Source of the DNA: Streptomyces sp. TSRI0107 | GTDB lineage: Bacteria; Actinomycetota; Actinomycetes; Streptomycetales; Streptomycetaceae | Direction: 5' to 3' | Length of the DNA: 64,000 nucleotides | NCBI RefSeq assembly: GCF_001905845.1 | Contig: NZ_LIVZ01000002.1 | Location: 744,001-808,000, forward strand | Part shown: piece after piece, positions 8,646 through 16,589 of the stretch | How the letters are laid out: every line of letters starts with the position of its first letter | Numbering within the stretch: position 1 is the first letter of the stretch | The notes under the pieces: model-generated | Databases searched by the model: none | What the model saw: only the letters and a program-made list of their open reading frames with translations | Told to the model about the DNA's origin: nothing | Translations under genes and position numbers: made by a program

Positions 8646-10241
8646 TTACCGCGTTCGCCCGGTGGGGTCCCCGGGCTGCTGGCGATGCTGGGTCGGACGG
8701 GCGGGCTGGTCGGGGCGGCGTCGCTGAGGATGGCCGGTGTGGTCGCGGGCCGCTGCCGCCAGCGCGTCGGCCAGACGGTCCAGTACCGCGGCCGCCTGCT
8801 CGTCGCTGATCGTCAGCGGCGGGAGCAGCCGGACGACGCTCGTATCGCGCCCGCCGAGCCCGACGATCAGTCCCCGTCGAAGGCACTCCCGCTGGACGGC
8901 GGAGGCGAGACGGGGCGCGGGTGGGCGTGGAGCGCCGGCGTCGAACGGGCCGGTTCCCGTCCGGGTGACGTCATGGGCGGGGCCGTGCGGCAGCGGGACA
9001 CCGGCGGTGCGGTTTCCCTCTCCGGGAGCGTGGCTGTCCGCCGTGTGGGCCGGGCCGGACTCCGCCTCCGGGTCGACGAGTTCGAGGCCGATCATCAGCC
9101 CTCGCCCCCGAACGTCACCGACGCAGCGGAACTCCTGGCCGAGGGCGCGCAGTTGGGCGAGCAGGCGGGTGCCCAGGGTGGCCGCTCGTTCGGCGAGTCG
9201 GTGGTGCCGGACATGGGCGAGAGTCGCCGCGCCGGCGGCCATGGCCAGTTGGTTGCCGCGGAACGGGCCGGTGTGGGCGGTGGGCGCCTCGGTGTCCAGC
9301 AGGTCGGCGCGGTGGACGACGGCGGACAGGGGAAGGCTGCCGCCGATGGCCCTGGAGAGGATCATCACGTCAGGTGTCACCCCGCTGTGCTCGACTGCCC
9401 AGAAGGTGCCGGTTCGGCCCATCCCGGTCTGCGATTCGTCGACGATCAGCGGGACGGAGCGGGACGCCGTGATCTGCCGCATCCGGCGCATCCAGCCGTC
9501 CGGCGCGGTATTCACCCCGGCCTCGCCCTGGACGGGCTCCAGGAGTATTCCGGCGGGGATGTCGGGAGCGGCCGGAAAGGCGCGCGCATCCGGAGCCCCG
9601 CGCACGGGACCACCCGCGCAGACCGCGCCTTCCAGCACCGCCTCGGTCCAGCGGGCCGCGAGTTCCGCGCCGTGGGGGCCGCCGACGCCGAAGGGGCAGC
9701 GGTAGTCGTGCGGGCAGGGCAGCGAACGGCCGGTGGCGTCCGTGGTGGCGGAGGCTCCCGGAGTCCCGGCGCGGGCGCCGGCGCCTGGTGAGACCGCGGC
9801 GCCGGTGTCGGCGTCGGTCTCGCCGAACGTGAGGATCGCGGTTCGGCCGGTCGCGGCTCGCACCAGCGCGCCGGCGGCGGCCACCGCGTCCGTGCGGGAC
9901 GGTCCGCAGAACCTCACGCGGGCCCGGTCGGCGAACCCGGACGGCAGGGTGCGCAGCAGTTCCGTGACGAAGGCGTCCTCGACGGGCGTGGCCAGATCGG
10001 GCACGCTCAGTGGGGCGCCCGAGTCGAGGACCTTGCGGATGGCCTCCAGGACGACCGGGTGGTTGTGGCCGAGGGCGAGCGTGCCCGCGCCGGAGAGGCA
10101 GTCCAGGTAGCGGCGGCCGTCCGCGTCCTCGATGGTCAGTCCGCGTGCCCGTACCGGTACGACAGGCAGGGCGTGCGGATAGGTGCGCGCGGCTGGCTCG
10201 CGCGCCGGCGGGCGGCGCGGGATCTCCTCGGTAACGGCCAC
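8646..10241 (-). CDS. Class III aminotransferase-fold protein (diaminobutyrate aminotransferase-like) lacking the PLP lysine
   Basis: By family it would make or use a diamine precursor for the siderophore. The 531-residue protein starts at GTG 10241 (GGAAGGA upstream). It keeps the class III scaffold: LDCLSGAGTLALGHNHP near the N-terminus, ILLEPVQGEAGVNTAP, VDESQTGMGRTGTFWA, and the C-terminal GRGLMIGLELVDPE. The position of the Schiff-base lysine reads MILSRAIGGSLPLS, with Arg297 in place of Lys. The usual aromatic YHG motif after the first glycine-rich stretch is replaced by a Gly/Ala/Thr-rich insertion (about 150-185). A second low-complexity insertion follows LVDPE. The fold assignment is firm; classical transamination is doubtful. 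It is the first gene of the siderophore unit. Confidence 0.85.
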   Translation of the reverse strand: MAVTEEIPRRPPAREPAARTYPHALPVVPVRARGLTIEDADGRRYLDCLSGAGTLALGHNHPVVLEAIRKVLDSGAPLSVPDLATPVEDAFVTELLRTLPSGFADRARVRFCGPSRTDAVAAAGALVRAATGRTAILTFGETDADTGAAVSPGAGARAGTPGASATTDATGRSLPCPHDYRCPFGVGGPHGAELAARWTEAVLEGAVCAGGPVRGAPDARAFPAAPDIPAGILLEPVQGEAGVNTAPDGWMRRMRQITASRSVPLIVDESQTGMGRTGTFWAVEHSGVTPDVMILSRAIGGSLPLSAVVHRADLLDTEAPTAHTGPFRGNQLAMAAGAATLAHVRHHRLAERAATLGTRLLAQLRALGQEFRCVGDVRGRGLMIGLELVDPEAESGPAHTADSHAPGEGNRTAGVPLPHGPAHDVTRTGTGPFDAGAPRPPAPRLASAVQRECLRRGLIVGLGGRDTSVVRLLPPLTISDEQAAAVLDRLADALAAAARDHTGHPQRRRPDQPARPTQHRQQPGDPTGRTR

Positions 10242-10635
10242 GGCTCCTCGTCCTTCCGCTGTGCACCAAGGAGCTGGCGGCCGCTCGGGACCTGCCCGGC
10301 CCTCGCCCGCAGCGCCGCTTCCTCGACACCGACCCACATCCACCCCGACCCGAGCCGCACCGTGTCCTCGGCCGTCCGGCCCCACCTGTGCCCGAACCGC
10401 CCGACCGGGCAGACCCCACCGCTTACAACCGCGTACCGGGCAACGGGTTACGGGTTGCTTCAAGATCCTTGCCGTGACGTAACCGTTGCCGTTCCGTCGG
10501 AAGTCCCCCACAGCGAGCGCATAGTGTGGGGTGCCATTCCCGGAAGGCCGTGAGAACAGCCCGAGTTCGGCATGACCTCGGGTGGAGCGTCGCGGCCGCT
10601 GCACCAAGTCCGTTCACCCCAGGGGGAGTAACACC
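10242..10635. other. Divergent region between the siderophore unit and the protease genes
   Basis: 394 bp upstream of both units. It contains the ribosome binding sites of both flanking genes and an imperfect inverted repeat (10439-10490). I see no clear -10/-35 pair and no iron-repressor palindrome. Confidence 0.6.
10439..10490. promoter_or_regulatory. Inverted repeat, candidate operator
   Basis: GGCAACGGGTTAC (10439-10451) is matched by GTAACCGTTGCC (10479-10490), complementary apart from one extra G, with 27 nt between. It lies between divergent units and could bind a regulator or form an RNA hairpin in the protease leader. Confidence 0.4.
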
Positions 10636-11859
10636 ATGCGATCCACACGGCTGTCGTTCACCGCTCGCCGGGAGAGGAGCGGGCTCCGCCGCAGAACCTC
10701 CCCCGTGCTGACCGCCGTGGCGCTGGCCTCGGCGCTCGCGCTCACCGCCACCGCCTGCGAGTCGGGCGACGCCGAGGCGGGCGGCGAGGCGACGGCCTCC
10801 GCGGCGGCCGCGGACGACAAGATCAAGATCCCGGACGACATCAAGGACCGGCTCAAGGAGCACGGGATCGACATCGACCAGTGGCGGGACGGCGCCTGGA
10901 AGAACTGGAACAAGGACGACTGGCTGCGCGAGGCCGAGGACTTCGTCAACCCGATCATCGAGGACCTGTGGGACCCGGACCGGATGCGGGAGGCGGAGGA
11001 GCCGGACCAGGAGGTCGACGACAGCGACCTGTCCGGTGACCAGGGCGTGACCGACCCGGAGCCGGCTCCGGTGCAGGCGGAGGCCGTGCCGGCCTCGTAC
11101 CACGCCAACGCTCCCGAGGCGGGCAAGGTGTTCTTCGACGCCCCCGAGGGCACGATGGTCTGCTCGGCGACGGTCGTGAAGGACCCGGCGAACCCCGGCA
11201 AGTCCAACATGGTGTGGACGGCGGGGCACTGTGTGCACGCGGGCAAGGCCGGCGGCTGGTACCGCAACATCGCCTTCGTGCCGTCGTACAACGACGCGGG
11301 CAAGTCGGCCGCGGAGCTGGAGAGCGCCACCAAGGAAGAGGTCGCTCCGTACGGGGTCTGGTGGGGTGACTGGGTGCAGACCTCGGACCAGTGGATCGAG
11401 CAGGGCGGCGCGACCGGCGGTGACGGCGCTCCGTACGACTTCGCCGTCATCCATGTCACGCCGGAGGAGGGCAGCGGCGGCAAGTCGCTGGAGGAGATGG
11501 TCGGTTCGGCGCTGCCGGTGGACTTCAACGCTCCCGCCGTGCCGAAGATGGACAGCATGACGGCGATCGGTTACCCGGCGGCGCCGCCGTACGACGGCCA
11601 GAAGCTGTTCCGGTGCGAGGACAAGCCGGGCCGGCTGTCGATCACGGATGCCGATCCGACGATGTACCGCATCGGCTGCACCATGACCGGCGGTTCGTCC
11701 GGCGGCGGCTGGGTCGCGACGGGTTCGGACGGCAAGCCGGCCCTGGTGTCCAACACCTCGATCGGCCCGATCACCGCGGGCTGGCTGGCGGGTCCGCGCC
11801 TGGGCAAGGAGGCCAAGGCCGTGTTCGACGAGGTGAGCGGCAAGTTCGCCGGCCGGTGA
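10636..11859 (+). CDS. Trypsin-like serine protease lipoprotein (first of a tandem pair)
   Basis: Membrane-anchored extracellular serine protease. The 407 residues begin with a basic segment and hydrophobic core ending in the lipobox LTATAC, so the mature protein should be a diacylglyceryl lipoprotein. A charged linker (about 60-140) precedes the protease domain. Triad: His198 in TAGHC, Asp268 in PYDFAVIH, Ser355 in GGSSGGGW; the oxyanion region has IGCTMTGGSSGGG. The ATG at 10636 is preceded by AGGGGGAG. The downstream gene encodes a close paralogue with the same domain order. No substrate can be named. Confidence 0.9.
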   Translation: MRSTRLSFTARRERSGLRRRTSPVLTAVALASALALTATACESGDAEAGGEATASAAAADDKIKIPDDIKDRLKEHGIDIDQWRDGAWKNWNKDDWLREAEDFVNPIIEDLWDPDRMREAEEPDQEVDDSDLSGDQGVTDPEPAPVQAEAVPASYHANAPEAGKVFFDAPEGTMVCSATVVKDPANPGKSNMVWTAGHCVHAGKAGGWYRNIAFVPSYNDAGKSAAELESATKEEVAPYGVWWGDWVQTSDQWIEQGGATGGDGAPYDFAVIHVTPEEGSGGKSLEEMVGSALPVDFNAPAVPKMDSMTAIGYPAAPPYDGQKLFRCEDKPGRLSITDADPTMYRIGCTMTGGSSGGGWVATGSDGKPALVSNTSIGPITAGWLAGPRLGKEAKAVFDEVSGKFAGR

Positions 11860-11871
11860 CAGCCGGGGGCG

Positions 11872-11914
11872 CGGCGGTGGGTGCCGTGCGGAAACCTTCA
11901 CCGTCCCACCGCCG
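11872..11914 (+). terminator. Stem-loop after the first protease gene
   Basis: CGGCGGTGGG pairs perfectly with CCCACCGCCG across a 23-nt loop, 12 bp after the stop codon. There is no U-tract, so efficiency is uncertain. Confidence 0.45.
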
Positions 11915-12071
11915 TTCGCCCTCAACCCCACGGGCATAGTGGGGTGTCGCATGCGCGAGGCGAGTCCTTCGCCGGCTCGCCTTCCGTCTGCGGGACAGGC
12001 ATCAGCGTGACAAGCATCAGCAGCATGCCAAGCACATGACATTCACACGTTCACACGGGGGTCATCGCACC

Positions 12072-13283
12072 ATGCGTTCCATACGCACGTCCGCCACACC
12101 ACAGCGGCGTCGGCGCACCGTTGTCGCCGCCACCGGCCTCGTCGCCGCCCTGGCGCTCACCGCGACCGCGTGCAACGGCTCCGGCGAGGAGGAGGCGGCC
12201 GACCAGCCGGGCGCCAGCGCCTCGCAGGCCGCGGACGGCGCCGACGACGGCAAGGTCAAGATCCCGTCCGACATCGCCGACCGGCTCAAGGAGCACGGCA
12301 TCGACGTCGACGACTGGAAGAACGGCGGCTGGAAGAACTGGGACAAGGACCAGTGGCTCAGTGAGGCCAAGGACTTCGTCAACCCCGTCATCGAGGGGCT
12401 GTGGGAGCCGGAGCGGATGCAGTCCGCGAAGGAGGCCGACAAGACGGTCACGACGAAGGACATGGCCGCCGCCCAGGGCGTGAGCGACCCGGAGCCCGCG
12501 CCGGTCACGGCCACGCCCGAGAAGACGCCGTACCACGACAACGCCGCCCCGGTCGGCAAGATCTTCTTCGACACCCCCGAGGGCTCGGCGGTCTGCTCGG
12601 GCACGGTGATCAAGGACGCGAACCACCCGGGCAAGTCCAACCTCGTCTGGACCGCGGGCCACTGCGTGCACGCGGGCCAGAACGGCGGCTGGTACCGGAA
12701 CATCGCGTTCGTCCCGGCCTACAACGACCTCGGCAAGTCCGAGGCCCAGCTGAGCAACGCCGGCGCCGTCGAGATCGCCCCCTACGGCAACTGGTGGGCG
12801 GACTGGGCGTCGACGTCGAACGGCTGGATCGAGGGCGGTTCGGAGACCGGCGGCGCGGGTGCGGCGTACGACTACGCCGTGCTGCACGTGAAGCCGGAGC
12901 AGGGCGCCAAGTCGCTGGAGGAGACCGTCGGCGCGGCGCTGGACGTGGACTTCTCCGCGCCGGCCGCGGCGGACGCCGGGAACATGGGCGCCTGGGGCTA
13001 CCCGGCGGCGCCTCCGTACAACGGTCTGAAGATGTTCAAGTGCGTCGACCAGCCGGGCCGGCTCTCGCTGAGCCCGTCGCTGCCGACGATGTACCGCATC
13101 GGCTGCACCATGACCGGCGGTTCGTCCGGCGGTGGCTGGTTCCGGGTGGTGGACGGCGAGACCAAGCTGGTCTCGAACACCTCGATCGGCCCGGCCGACA
13201 ACACCTGGCTGGCGGGCCCGCAGCTCGGCCAGGACGCCCAGGCGCTGTACGAGAACATGAGTGAGACGTACGGCGGCCGGTGA
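12072..13283 (+). CDS. Trypsin-like serine protease lipoprotein (second of a tandem pair)
   Basis: Paralogue of the preceding gene: 403 residues with the same plan. Lipobox LTATAC ends the signal peptide. The linker carries the same block (KIPSDIADRLKEHGID, then DDWKNGGWKNWDKDQW). The catalytic set is His197 (TAGHC), Asp267 (AYDYAVLH) and Ser352 (GGSSGGGW). The shared linker shows that duplication covered the whole gene and not only the protease domain. The ATG at 12072 follows a G-rich stretch. 212 bp separate it from the first copy, so it probably has its own promoter. A strong terminator follows. Confidence 0.9.
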   Translation: MRSIRTSATPQRRRRTVVAATGLVAALALTATACNGSGEEEAADQPGASASQAADGADDGKVKIPSDIADRLKEHGIDVDDWKNGGWKNWDKDQWLSEAKDFVNPVIEGLWEPERMQSAKEADKTVTTKDMAAAQGVSDPEPAPVTATPEKTPYHDNAAPVGKIFFDTPEGSAVCSGTVIKDANHPGKSNLVWTAGHCVHAGQNGGWYRNIAFVPAYNDLGKSEAQLSNAGAVEIAPYGNWWADWASTSNGWIEGGSETGGAGAAYDYAVLHVKPEQGAKSLEETVGAALDVDFSAPAAADAGNMGAWGYPAAPPYNGLKMFKCVDQPGRLSLSPSLPTMYRIGCTMTGGSSGGGWFRVVDGETKLVSNTSIGPADNTWLAGPQLGQDAQALYENMSETYGGR

Positions 13284-13304
13284 CGCCGTCCGGCACCGGA
13301 CATG

Positions 13305-13345
13305 CCGAAGGCCCGCTCCCCGCGTGTGCGGGGGCGGGCCTTCGG
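13305..13345. terminator. Terminator between the second protease gene and hflX
   Basis: A long stem (CCGAAGGCCCGC plus CCCCGC on the left arm, one bulged T) closes a GTGT loop between convergent genes. Confidence 0.9.
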
Positions 13346-13406
13346 GCTGTTCTCGGTCGTCCGTGCGCCGGAGGTCGTCCGTGCTTCAGAGGTCGTGCGT
13401 CGGGCG

Positions 13407-14906
13407 TCAGACCGCCGAGGCCGGAGCGTACGGCGTCAGTTCGGCCGCGAGCTCCTCGTGCACCCGGACCTTGAGCAGGGTGCCCTCCGCGGTGTGCTCC
13501 TCGGAGATCACCTCGCCCTCGTCATGGGCGCGGGCGACCAGCTTGCCGAGGGTGTACGGCACCAGCGCCTCGACTTCGACCGCCGGGCGCGGCAGCTCGT
13601 TGTCGATCAGCGCCAGCAGCTCGGTGATGCCCTGGCCGGTACGGGCCGAGACCGCGATGGAGCGCTTCTCGTTCCGCATCAGCCGCTGCAGCACCAGCGG
13701 GTCGGCCGCGTCGGCCTTGTTGATCACGACGATCTCGGGGACGTCGGTGGCGCCGACCTCCCTGATCACCTCGCGCACGGCGGCCAGCTGCTCCTCCGGG
13801 ACCGGATGCGAACCGTCCACCACGTGCAGGATCAGGTCGGAGTCGCCGACCTCCTCCATCGTGGAGCGGAACGCCTCGACCAGGTGGTGCGGCAGGTGCC
13901 GGACGAAGCCGACGGTGTCGGCCAGGGTGTACAGCCGCCCGCTCGGCGTCTCGGCCCGGCGCACGGTCGGGTCCAGGGTCGCGAACAGCGCGTTCTCGAC
14001 CAGGACGCCCGCGCCGGTGAGGCGGTTGAGCAGCGAGGACTTGCCGGCGTTGGTGTAGCCCGCGATCGCGACGGAGGGCACCTTGTGGCGACGGCGCTCC
14101 TGGCGCTTGATGTCGCGTCCGGTCTTCATCTCCGCGATCTCCCGGCGCATCTTCGCCATCTTCTCGCGGATCCGGCGCCGGTCCGTCTCGATCTTGGTCT
14201 CACCGGGACCACGGGTGGCGAGGCCGCCGCCCTTGCCGCCGCCCATCTGCCGGGACAGCGACTGACCCCAGCCTCGCAGCCGCGGCAGCATGTACTGCAT
14301 CTGCGCGAGCGCGACCTGCGCCTTGCCCTCTCGGGACTTGGCGTGCTGGGCGAAGATGTCCAGGATCAGGGCCGTACGGTCGATGACCTTGACCTTGACG
14401 ACGTCCTCGAGGTGGATCAGCTGGCCCGGGCTCAGCTCACCGTCGCAGATGACGGTGTCGGCGCCGGTCTCCAGCACGATCTCGCGCAGCTCCTCGGCCT
14501 TGCCGGAGCCGATGTAGGTGGCCGCGTCGGGCTTGTCACGGCGCTGGATCACGCCGTCGAGCACCAGCGCGCCCGCCGTCTCGGCGAGTGCGGCCAGCTC
14601 CGCGAGGGAGTTCTCCGCGTCCTGCACGGTCCCCGAGGTCCAGACGCCGACGAGCACGACCCGCTCCAGGCGGAGCTGGCGGTACTCGACCTCGGTGACG
14701 TCCTCGAGCTCGGTGGAGAGACCCGCGACACGGCGCAGAGCCGCGCGCTCCGAGCGGTCGAACTGGTCGCCGTCCCGCTCTCCGTCGATCTCGTGGCTCC
14801 AGGCGACGTCCTCTTCCATCAGGGCATCGGCCCGAAGGCCCTCGGGGTAGTCGTGCGCGAGACGCTTGCGCTGGGTGTCCTGGGAAGGGGATGAAGAGGA
14901 GGTCAT
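13407..14906 (-). CDS. hflX: GTPase HflX (ribosome-associated, ribosome splitting/rescue)
   Basis: Binds 50S subunits and splits stalled ribosomes under stress. Its 499 residues have the HflX N-terminal domain (AETAGALVLDGVIQRRDKPDAATYIGSGK), a basic helical linker containing GGGKGGGLATRGPGETKIE, and a GTPase domain with G1 GYTNAGKSS (about 280), G3 DTVGFVRHLP and G4 NKAD. The ATG start at 14906 follows AAGGA. The first roughly 90 residues are an extension rich in charge, common in actinobacterial HflX. Transcribed alone, converging on the protease genes. Confidence 0.95.
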   Translation of the reverse strand: MTSSSSPSQDTQRKRLAHDYPEGLRADALMEEDVAWSHEIDGERDGDQFDRSERAALRRVAGLSTELEDVTEVEYRQLRLERVVLVGVWTSGTVQDAENSLAELAALAETAGALVLDGVIQRRDKPDAATYIGSGKAEELREIVLETGADTVICDGELSPGQLIHLEDVVKVKVIDRTALILDIFAQHAKSREGKAQVALAQMQYMLPRLRGWGQSLSRQMGGGKGGGLATRGPGETKIETDRRRIREKMAKMRREIAEMKTGRDIKRQERRRHKVPSVAIAGYTNAGKSSLLNRLTGAGVLVENALFATLDPTVRRAETPSGRLYTLADTVGFVRHLPHHLVEAFRSTMEEVGDSDLILHVVDGSHPVPEEQLAAVREVIREVGATDVPEIVVINKADAADPLVLQRLMRNEKRSIAVSARTGQGITELLALIDNELPRPAVEVEALVPYTLGKLVARAHDEGEVISEEHTAEGTLLKVRVHEELAAELTPYAPASAV

Positions 14907-15035
14907 TGGGTCCTTACGTCGTTGGGGAATCCGTCACTGGTCACAACGTACGAGTACCCCGGGAGATTCCCGGTGCACCGTGCTGTGCCTGCCTGAAGAT
15001 GGTCGCACGGGACGCCCCGTCTCGTCACCGTGTTA

Positions 15036-16511
15036 TTACCCGGCCTTCTTCGCGGGTGCCTCCGGCTTCCAGTCCGGGTGGCCGGGCATCGGCGGGGTCT
15101 TCTCACCGTAGAGCCAGCCTTCGAGGAATCCGGCGAGGTCGCGTCCGGAGATCTCCGAGGCGAGCCGTACGAAGTCGGCCGTGCCGGCGACGGCGTCCTT
15201 GTGACGGTTCACCCACGCCCGCTCCAGCCGTTCGAAGGCGGAGCGGCCGATCTCCTGGCGCAGGGCGTACAGGACCAGGGCGGCGCCGTCGTAGACGTTG
15301 GGGCGGAAGATGCCGAGGCGGCTGCCGGACCGGGGCGCCTTGGGGGCGGCGGGCGGTCCGCCCTCGGCGCGCCAGCGGTCGGAGGCGCCGTACGCCGCCT
15401 TCATGCGGTCCGTGAGGGACCGGTCCGCCTTCTCCTCCGCGTACAGCGCCTCGTACCAGGTCGCGTGCCCTTCGTTGAGCCACAGGTCGGACCAGCTGCG
15501 CGGGGTGACGCTGTCGCCGAACCACTGGTGCGCCAGCTCATGCACCATGATCGAATCGACGTACCACGCGGGGAAGGCGGTATCGGTGAACAGGTCTCTC
15601 TCGAAGAGAGAGAGGGTCTGGGTCTCGAGTTCGAAGCCGGTGGAGGCGTCGGCCATGAGGACGCCGTACGTCTCGAAGGGGTACCGGCCGACCTTGCCCT
15701 CCATCCAGGCGATCTGGTCGGGCGTCTTCGCCAGCCACGGTTCGAGCTGCTCGCGGTGCTCGGTGGGCACGACATCGCGTACCGGCAGCCCGTGCGGGCC
15801 GGTGCGGTGCAGCACCGTGGAGCGGCCGACGGAGACCTGGGCGAGCTCCGTGGCCATGGGGTGGTGGGTCCGGTACGTCCAGGTGGTGGCGGAGCCGGCG
15901 TGCTCGACGTCGGCGGGGAGACCGTTGGCGACGGCCGTGTACCCCTTGGGCGCGGTCACCCTGAAGGTGAACATCGCCTTGTCCGAGGGGTGGTCGTTGC
16001 AGGGGAACGCCAGGTGCGCGGCGTCGGCCTGGTTGGCCATCGCGAGTCCGTCCCCGGTCTGCACCCAGCCGCCGGTCCGGCCCTTCCCGGGCACCGGGTC
16101 ACTGGTGTGCCGGACGGTGATCCGCATCCAACGGCCCGCGGACAGCGGCTCCTCGGGGGTGATCACCAGGTCCTCGCCGGCCGCGGCGTACGTCGTCGGC
16201 TCGCCGTCGATCTCGACCGACTGGACCTTGCCGCGCGCGAAGTCCAGGTTGACGCGTTCGAGCTCGTCGGTGGTCCAGGCGTCGATCGTCGTGACCGCCT
16301 GCAGCGGCTTGTCGTTGGCGCCGGGATACGAGAAGGAGAGGTCGTACGACGCCACGTCGTACCCGGGGTTGCCCAGGTACGGGAAGAGGCGGTCGCCGAC
16401 GCCCAGCGGGACCGGCGGGGCGCTCGCGGCGACGAGGCAGACGGTGACGGCGGAGGCGAGCAGCGCCGCCTTCAGCCGTCGGGGCGCGGGGGTGCGAGGG
16501 GTGAGCGGCAT
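15036..16511 (-). CDS. Secreted M1-family zinc metallopeptidase
   Basis: Zinc aminopeptidase-type enzyme outside the membrane. The 491 residues start with an Arg-rich segment and hydrophobic core (LKAALLASAVTVCLVAAS), read as a signal peptide. The catalytic motif is VHELAHQWFGD followed by LWLNEGHATW (HEXXH-x18-E; about residue 320). The expected GAMEN exopeptidase motif appears as TGFELETQT, so the substrate-binding loop is atypical and aminopeptidase specificity is uncertain. It is shorter than classical PepN (about 850), containing the beta-sandwich and catalytic domains only. It lies 129 bp upstream of hflX and downstream of rshA, same strand. Confidence 0.9.
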   Translation of the reverse strand: MPLTPRTPAPRRLKAALLASAVTVCLVAASAPPVPLGVGDRLFPYLGNPGYDVASYDLSFSYPGANDKPLQAVTTIDAWTTDELERVNLDFARGKVQSVEIDGEPTTYAAAGEDLVITPEEPLSAGRWMRITVRHTSDPVPGKGRTGGWVQTGDGLAMANQADAAHLAFPCNDHPSDKAMFTFRVTAPKGYTAVANGLPADVEHAGSATTWTYRTHHPMATELAQVSVGRSTVLHRTGPHGLPVRDVVPTEHREQLEPWLAKTPDQIAWMEGKVGRYPFETYGVLMADASTGFELETQTLSLFERDLFTDTAFPAWYVDSIMVHELAHQWFGDSVTPRSWSDLWLNEGHATWYEALYAEEKADRSLTDRMKAAYGASDRWRAEGGPPAAPKAPRSGSRLGIFRPNVYDGAALVLYALRQEIGRSAFERLERAWVNRHKDAVAGTADFVRLASEISGRDLAGFLEGWLYGEKTPPMPGHPDWKPEAPAKKAG

Positions 16512-16589
16512 GCCCCACGGCTACCAGCGCGTACCCGGCGCCCGGCGGCGACGCGCGCCGGGCACACCCGAACGGGGCCCTGACGGCGG

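Noticed and set aside
15596..15617. CTCTCTC-GAAG-AGAGAG hairpin
   Set aside because: It lies inside the M1 peptidase coding sequence, with normal codons for SLFERD; no reason to give it a separate role.
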